DNA from: an uncultured Dysosmobacter sp.
GTDB lineage: Bacteria; Bacillota; Clostridia; Oscillospirales; Oscillospiraceae
Direction of reading: 5' to 3'
Assembly: GCA_947625655.1 (NCBI GenBank)
Contig: CANQPD010000005.1
Span: 1 to 64,000 of the forward strand
DNA: 64,000 bases
Part shown: one piece after another, positions 60,504 to 64,000 of the stretch
Position numbering within the stretch: the first letter of the stretch is position 1
Layout: every line of letters begins with the position of its first letter
Made by a program: the position numbers and the translations under genes
Notes under the pieces: generated by a model
Told to the model about the DNA's origin: nothing
Seen by the model: the letters and a program-made list of their open reading frames with translations, nothing else
The model's database searches: none

Positions 60504-61091
60504 TTATTCGCTGGCTTTTTCCGCCCCGGTTTTTTTCCGGCGGTAATTCCGCCGGGGGCGGGCGGGCTTGGCGACCTTCTCCGGCTCGGCGGGCTCCGGG
60601 CTCTGGAAGACAGCCTTCAAATGGTTGTAGATCGCCCCGCCCTGGGCGGCGCCGTACTCCTTCACCAGGGCGTTTTGCAGCTCCTGGCGGGTCCCGGCGC
60701 GCAGCACGAAGGGCAGATGGAGGCACTCCTCGATAGACGGCCGCAGGGCCACCTCCTGGAAGGCGTCGGCGTACCGGGCCCGCAGGGCGTCGATGGACGC
60801 CTCATAGCCCTTGTCCTGGCTGATGACATAGGCGTAGTCCGCCTCCCGCTTGCCCACCAACACCCCCAGCTCCGTGATGATCTGGAAGTCGATGGAGTTC
60901 TTGCCGCCCCGGACGCTCTCCACATACTGCACGTCCGCCCTGGTCCCGGCGCAGAGCTTTTGGATCTTGCTCAGGGCCAGGCCGCTTTTTTGATAAAAGA
61001 CCAGGACGGCATCTTCTTCGGAGAGCATGTCGATGCCCTTCAGCCCGGTGCCGATGTTGTTGTCGCCGTCCACTAAAAAAATCATTTTCAT
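60504..61091 (-). CDS. PIN/NYN-like domain protein
   Basis: A 195-residue protein. MKMIFLVDGDNNIGTGLKGI, SVRGGKNSIDFQIITELGVL and DYAYVISQDKGYEASIDALR place conserved Asp residues in the order of PIN/NYN-type nuclease folds. The C-terminus is basic and Pro/Arg-rich (KPARPRRNYRRKKTG), suited to RNA contact. RNase activity is plausible, not shown. ATG 61091 is used; the upstream extension to 61340 has no coding look. Confidence 0.72.
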   Translation of the reverse strand: MKMIFLVDGDNNIGTGLKGIDMLSEEDAVLVFYQKSGLALSKIQKLCAGTRADVQYVESVRGGKNSIDFQIITELGVLVGKREADYAYVISQDKGYEASIDALRARYADAFQEVALRPSIEECLHLPFVLRAGTRQELQNALVKEYGAAQGGAIYNHLKAVFQSPEPAEPEKVAKPARPRRNYRRKKTGAEKASE

Positions 61092-61224
61092 GAAAATAGT
61101 TCTTTCTCTCCTCAAATTTTGGCCTGTCTGTGACAAAAGCCGGTTGTAGTATAACAAACTTTTCGAAAAAGCACAAGGGGGCACAACAGAAGTCCCTTTT
61201 CCCATGAATGCCGCCGGGGCTCTG

Positions 61225-61253
61225 TTGCGGGCAGTTTCACGGCATGATATAAT
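61225..61253 (+). promoter_or_regulatory. Sigma-A promoter of the 61290 gene
   Basis: TTGCGG-N17-TATAAT on the plus strand, with a perfect -10, 36 bp before the ATG of the 133-residue gene. Confidence 0.75.
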
Positions 61254-61289
61254 AAATTTAATAAAATTCAAACCTACAGAGGGGGCACT

Positions 61290-61691
61290 ATGCAGAAATA
61301 CAGCCTTGACCTTGATTATTTCAGTCTGCTCAGTTTGCATCGGGCACTGTTAGAGGCAAAGTTTCATCCAGCGCCGGAGGATGAGTCGGTTTCGGGCAGT
61401 CCCTTAGTCGCAAACATATCCATACAAGTTCGGGATCTGCTGATAGCGAGCGAGCAAGGGAGCCAATGGCGGGATTGGTTTCAGCTAAGCAACCGGCCTG
61501 ACCGCAAAAAGCAGGCCGTCCTTTTGATGAAGCACTGCAAGCGCTGGAAAAAAGCGGCCGCTGATGAAAAGCGCACGATCGCCGGCAGCTATTTATCTCC
61601 CTTTATTTTTGATGATGTGGATCGGGCCCCCTGGTTTTATGGCTGCCCGTTGATATCCCAAAGGACGCGCAGGGAACCGTGCCCGCGATAA
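61290..61691 (+). CDS. Hypothetical protein with a strong promoter
   Basis: A 133-residue protein starting MQKYSLDLDYFSLLSLHRAL, containing WRDWFQLSNRPDRKKQAVLL and ending Arg-rich. There is no signal peptide, membrane helix or recognised domain. GAGGGGGC lies before the ATG, and a TTGCGG-N17-TATAAT promoter lies upstream. Its base composition is lower in GC than the flanking chromosomal genes, suggesting recent acquisition. It stands between convergent and divergent housekeeping genes. Confidence 0.6.
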   Translation: MQKYSLDLDYFSLLSLHRALLEAKFHPAPEDESVSGSPLVANISIQVRDLLIASEQGSQWRDWFQLSNRPDRKKQAVLLMKHCKRWKKAAADEKRTIAGSYLSPFIFDDVDRAPWFYGCPLISQRTRREPCPR

Positions 61692-61718
61692 ATGCGCAGC
61701 ATCCATGCAAAAGGAAAA

Positions 61719-61744
61719 GCGGGAGGCCGTTTTCGGCCTCCCGC
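61719..61744 (-). terminator. Terminator shared by hpf and the 61290 gene
   Basis: AGCGGGAGGCCG / CGGCCTCCCGCT with a 2-4 nt loop between convergent genes. On the minus strand TTTTCCTTTTG follows. Confidence 0.8.
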
Positions 61745-61757
61745 TCAGTCGTGCGTT

Positions 61758-62306
61758 TTATTCCTCTTCGTCGGTGACGATCAGGCCGTAGCCGCCGTTC
61801 TTGCGCTGATAGACGATGCACAGGCTGTCGTCCTCGCTGCTGCGGAACACAAAGAAGTCGTGATCCAGCAGGTTCATCTGCAAAATGGCCTCCTCCGGGC
61901 TCATGGGCTTCACGGAGAAGCGCTTGGTGCGGACGATGTTGAATTCCTTCTCCTCGGCGATCTCAAAATCACCGGCGGGGACAGGCGGCGGGAAGCCCTC
62001 GCTGCGCAGGCGCTTGGCCAGGCGGGTCTTGTTCTTCAGGATCTGGCGCTCGATATAGCCCACCGCGGCGTCGATGGCGCCGCGCATATCCCCATCCGGC
62101 GCCTGGGTCTGGGCGCGAAGCAGCGTGCCGCCGCCCCGGATGGTGATTTCCACCGTGCACAGGTGGTCCTTCTCCACAGAGAACGTCACAAAGGCGGTGG
62201 TGTCCTCCTCCCGGAAATACCGCTCCAGCTTGGAGATCTTCTTCTCGGCATATTCCTTGATCGAGTCGTTCAGGGAGACCTTCTTGCAGGCATAGGTATA
62301 CTTCAT
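61758..62306 (-). CDS. hpf: Ribosome hibernation promoting factor, long form
   Basis: A 182-residue protein. The N-terminal HPF/YfiA fold (CKKVSLNDSIKEYAEKKISK, LERYFREED, VEITIRGGGTLLRAQTQAPD, GAIDAAVGYIERQILKNKTR) is joined by a linker to the C-terminal dimerisation domain (VRTKRFSVKPMSPEEAILQM, LLDHDFFVFR, VYQRKNGGYGLI). It dimerises 70S ribosomes to 100S in stationary phase. An extended -10 (TGCTATACT) lies at 62356-62364 on the minus strand as its likely promoter. Confidence 0.95.
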   Translation of the reverse strand: MKYTYACKKVSLNDSIKEYAEKKISKLERYFREEDTTAFVTFSVEKDHLCTVEITIRGGGTLLRAQTQAPDGDMRGAIDAAVGYIERQILKNKTRLAKRLRSEGFPPPVPAGDFEIAEEKEFNIVRTKRFSVKPMSPEEAILQMNLLDHDFFVFRSSEDDSLCIVYQRKNGGYGLIVTDEEE

Positions 62307-62465
62307 CGAGATCGCTCCTTTCGTGTGGGAGAGAGGCGTTTCCTCTCTTTTGTACAGTATAGCACATAAATTTGGGTTTGCATAGAGATTCCTGTGCGGA
62401 TTTTACAATTTGTTCAAGGGTGACATCTTTCGCCAAAAGAAGTCCCCGGGCGACAAAAGCTCCCA

Positions 62466-62566
62466 TTTACAAATCCATGGGAAACGTGCTACTATGATCT
62501 AGGAAGCTTTCCAATATCCCACCCGCTTGGGCCGCACGGCGCGCGTCGCCGGGCGGCTCCTTTTTA
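62466..62566 (+). ncRNA. Candidate small RNA with promoter and terminator
   Basis: TTTACA-N18-TACTAT (extended TGC) at 62466-62495 is followed by about 65 nt with no ORF, containing GGAAGCTTTCC. It ends in GCCGCaCGGCG / CGCCGgGCGGC plus CTTTTTAT, an intrinsic terminator. No plus-strand gene follows. The predicted RNA is about 62501-62566. It does not resemble 4.5S, 6S or a known riboswitch by eye. Confidence 0.5.
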
Positions 62567-62590
62567 TCTGTCCGGGCGCCGGATCAAAAG

Positions 62591-62618
62591 GGGAGGCCGT
62601 CCCCGCGGACGGCCTCCC
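62591..62618 (-). terminator. Terminator of the S1-domain gene
   Basis: GGAGGCCGTCC / GGACGGCCTCC with a 4-nt loop; CCCTTTTGATC follows on the minus strand. Confidence 0.75.
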
Positions 62619-62626
62619 GGTCACCT

Positions 62627-63097
62627 TTATCTTCTTCTGCGGCCGCCGCCCCGCTTGCCGTCGATGCTGCGGTTCAGGTCGGCCATCTTGCCCTCGGAGG
62701 AGCTGAGGAACTGCTTGAGCTTGTCCTCAAAGGACTGATCCCCGGAGGGGGGCAGCGGCTGCTGGGGCGCCCGGGCAAAGGACCGGGGCTGCGCGGGTCT
62801 GGACTGCGCGGGCCGGGGCGCGCCGCCGGCGGGGCGGGCGGGCCGGGGAGCGGGGCGCTCCTCCCGGGGCAGGGCCTTTTTGATGGAGAGATTGATCTTC
62901 CCATTTTCCGCGGACAGGACCAGGACCTTGACGGTCTGCCCCTCCTGCAGGAAATCATGTACGTCGTTGACGAAGGTGTTGGCGATCTCCGAGATATGCA
63001 CCAGTCCGGACCGGCCGCCCTCCAGGGCGACAAACGCGCCAAATTTGGTGATCCCGGTCACCCTGCCTTCCAAAATGCTCCCAACCTGAGGCTCCAT
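62627..63097 (-). CDS. S1-domain RNA-binding protein (YabR-like)
   Basis: A 156-residue protein with one S1 domain (VGSILEGRVTGITKFGAFVA, GRSGLVHISEIANTFVNDVH, GQTVKVLVLSAENGKINLSI), then a Pro/Arg/Ala-rich disordered stretch and a basic GGGRRRR tail. It corresponds to B. subtilis YabR, which also lies directly after divIC. It probably binds RNA or ribosomes; function in spore formers is not settled. Confidence 0.88.
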   Translation of the reverse strand: MEPQVGSILEGRVTGITKFGAFVALEGGRSGLVHISEIANTFVNDVHDFLQEGQTVKVLVLSAENGKINLSIKKALPREERPAPRPARPAGGAPRPAQSRPAQPRSFARAPQQPLPPSGDQSFEDKLKQFLSSSEGKMADLNRSIDGKRGGGRRRR

Positions 63098-63228
63098 ACC
63101 CTAATTTGTTTCTCCTTCCGATGATTTGGGCCGCAGCCGCCGGCGGGGCGGCGCGGCTTTTTGCAAAATAAGAGCGGTGCGGGCTCCGGCAGGGGAGACG
63201 GATGTCCCCCCTCGCCACCCGGCACCGT

Positions 63229-63534
63229 TCAGTTGCTCGTATCGTAAAACACATACTCGCCGGGGGTGACATAGCCCAGCTCATCCCGGGCGATCTCCTC
63301 GATCTTCTCCGGGGTGACGCCCTCGGCGATGTCCTCTTTCAGCGCGTCGTTCTCCTGCTGCAGCTCCGCCACCTGGTCGGCGTAACTGTCCCGCTGGGCC
63401 CGGGCGCTTTCCACCTGGCCCTGGAGCCCGTGCAGCTGCCAGCCGATGGCCCCCAGCAGCGCCAGGATCACCAGCTTGGTCAGAAGGCTGGTGCGGTGGC
63501 GGGGCCTTTTTCCCGCGGGCGCCTTTTTTGCCAT
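63229..63534 (-). CDS. divIC: Septum formation initiator DivIC/FtsB
   Basis: A 101-residue bitopic protein: basic cytoplasmic start (KKAPAGKRPRHRTS), one membrane helix (LLTKLVILALLGAIGWQL), a coiled coil (QVAELQQENDALKEDIAEGV) and the conserved TPEKIEEIARDELGYVTPGE ending. It joins FtsL and DivIB in the divisome. Its place between yabQ and the S1 gene is the conserved Firmicutes order. Confidence 0.92.
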   Translation of the reverse strand: MAKKAPAGKRPRHRTSLLTKLVILALLGAIGWQLHGLQGQVESARAQRDSYADQVAELQQENDALKEDIAEGVTPEKIEEIARDELGYVTPGEYVFYDTSN

Positions 63535-63994
63535 CTCTGCCGCCTCCTTTGTAAGCTGTCCGATGCCCAGTTTTTCTTATTGTATAGCATTTTCCCGCAA
63601 AATAAAAGAGATTTTTTCCGTGCCGGGCCATTTTTTTGCAAAAATTTTTCAGCCGCAGCAGGGGAAAGGACAGCAAATGCACCAAGCAGGCCAGGGTATC
63701 GGCCCAAAAGTCCCACACCGGGCGCAGCGGCTGGGACAGGGCGCAGAAGAACAGCACCGCGCCGCCCAGGGCCCCCAGCACCGCGAAGCCCCGCAGCTCT
63801 CCGCCGCACCGCCGCAGAAGAAAGCGGAAGGCGGCGCCCCCCACGGCCAGGCAGTAGGCCGTGTCCAGCGCGCCGGTAAAGCGGGGAAACCGCAGCCGAA
63901 AGGGCCGCAGCAGGTCGTACAGCACCCCGGCGGACAGCCCCAGCAGGATGGACTGGCAGAACACCAGCATCTGCTGGGAGACCTGGGCCCCCAT
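63281..63994 (-). CDS. yabQ: Spore cortex biosynthesis protein YabQ
   Basis: The real part is roughly the first 150 residues: four hydrophobic helices (LVFCQSILLGLSAGVLYDLL, GALDTAYCLAVGGAAFRFLL, GFAVLGALGGAVLFFCALSQ, LRPVWDFWADTLACLVHLLS) and a basic end, as in YabQ, which is needed for cortex synthesis in the forespore membrane. The frame then runs on, Gly/Arg-rich, for another 85 codons across divIC without a stop. This tail is not YabQ-like, so either the gene has lost its stop or a frameshift lies near 63540. The start codon at 63994 is near the window edge. Confidence 0.82.
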   Translation of the reverse strand: MGAQVSQQMLVFCQSILLGLSAGVLYDLLRPFRLRFPRFTGALDTAYCLAVGGAAFRFLLRRCGGELRGFAVLGALGGAVLFFCALSQPLRPVWDFWADTLACLVHLLSFPLLRLKNFCKKMARHGKNLFYFAGKCYTIRKTGHRTAYKGGGRDGKKGARGKKAPPPHQPSDQAGDPGAAGGHRLAAARAPGPGGKRPGPAGQLRRPGGGAAAGERRAERGHRRGRHPGEDRGDRPG

Positions 63995-64000
63995 CCCTAT

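Noticed and set aside
59479-60726. 415-codon version of the HATPase gene
   Set aside because: The first 146 codons are GC-rich noise without RBS; ATG 60288 has AAAGGAG and starts the recognisable protein.
63124-63170. GC-rich stem with T5 between the S1 gene and divIC
   Set aside because: The T-run is on the plus strand, where no gene or promoter is seen; on the minus strand it has no terminator form.

Overview
The window reads as DNA of a Gram-positive, spore-forming gut Clostridium of Oscillospiraceae type. This is inferred from strong AGGAGG ribosome binding sites, a yabQ-divIC-S1 protein operon, long-form HPF, a SpoVG paralogue, and Cna-B/sortase surface proteins on conjugative DNA. The right-hand 6 kb (about 57.7-64 kb) is GC-rich core chromosome. 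Everything to its left is lower-GC accessory DNA.

Layout. (a) 1-3.1 kb: remnant of one conjugative element. It holds the 3' end of a group II intron, a shortened Maff2-type membrane protein, a VirD4 coupling protein whose N-terminus is replaced by a small HTH gene, and a serine recombinase. (b) 3.1-7.5 kb: small element-type genes, an XRE regulator, a HEPN-motif protein and a fossil SLH repeat. (c) 7.5-17.6 kb: defence island on the minus strand, with a complete type I restriction-modification set (hsdM-hsdS-hsdR, the HsdS carrying an extra C-terminal domain), a DUF262-DUF1524 protein with a DUF4268-like tail, and an unknown partner. (d) 17.8-20 kb: secreted nuclease lipoprotein operon and a divergent XRE regulator around a promoter/operator. 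(e) 20.1-57.5 kb: one long leftward conjugation module containing coupling protein, primase, MobP-type relaxase, a likely oriT, an M23 peptidase, VirB4, PrgI-like, VirB6-like and pilin-like proteins, a two-gene overlapping cytosine methyltransferase, an 1862-residue Cna-B adhesin, a CAP protein, a sortase, SpoVG, an adenine methylase and four ArdA-like anti-restriction proteins. An IS110-family element interrupts it at 53.9-55.5 kb. (f) 57.7-58.0 kb: initiator tRNA-Met, a 44-nt copy of its 5' half, and tRNA-Leu, probably the integration locus. (g) 58.2-64 kb: chromosome with a tiny ORF, mnmA, a histidine-kinase-like ATPase, a PIN/NYN-like protein, a hypothetical gene, hpf, a candidate small RNA, an S1-domain protein, divIC and yabQ.

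How it works together. The 20-57 kb module should move the element by a relaxase/T4SS route, with a surface adhesin, sortase and peptidoglycan hydrolase for mating contact. Two methyltransferases and the ArdA-like array would protect incoming DNA, while the 7.5-17.6 kb island restricts competitors. The same 12-bp inverted-repeat arms (AAAGTGGTTTGT) stand at both ends of the module, and at the right end they enclose the -10 of a predicted promoter. All functional calls come from reading the translations and DNA by eye; no database or folding search was run.
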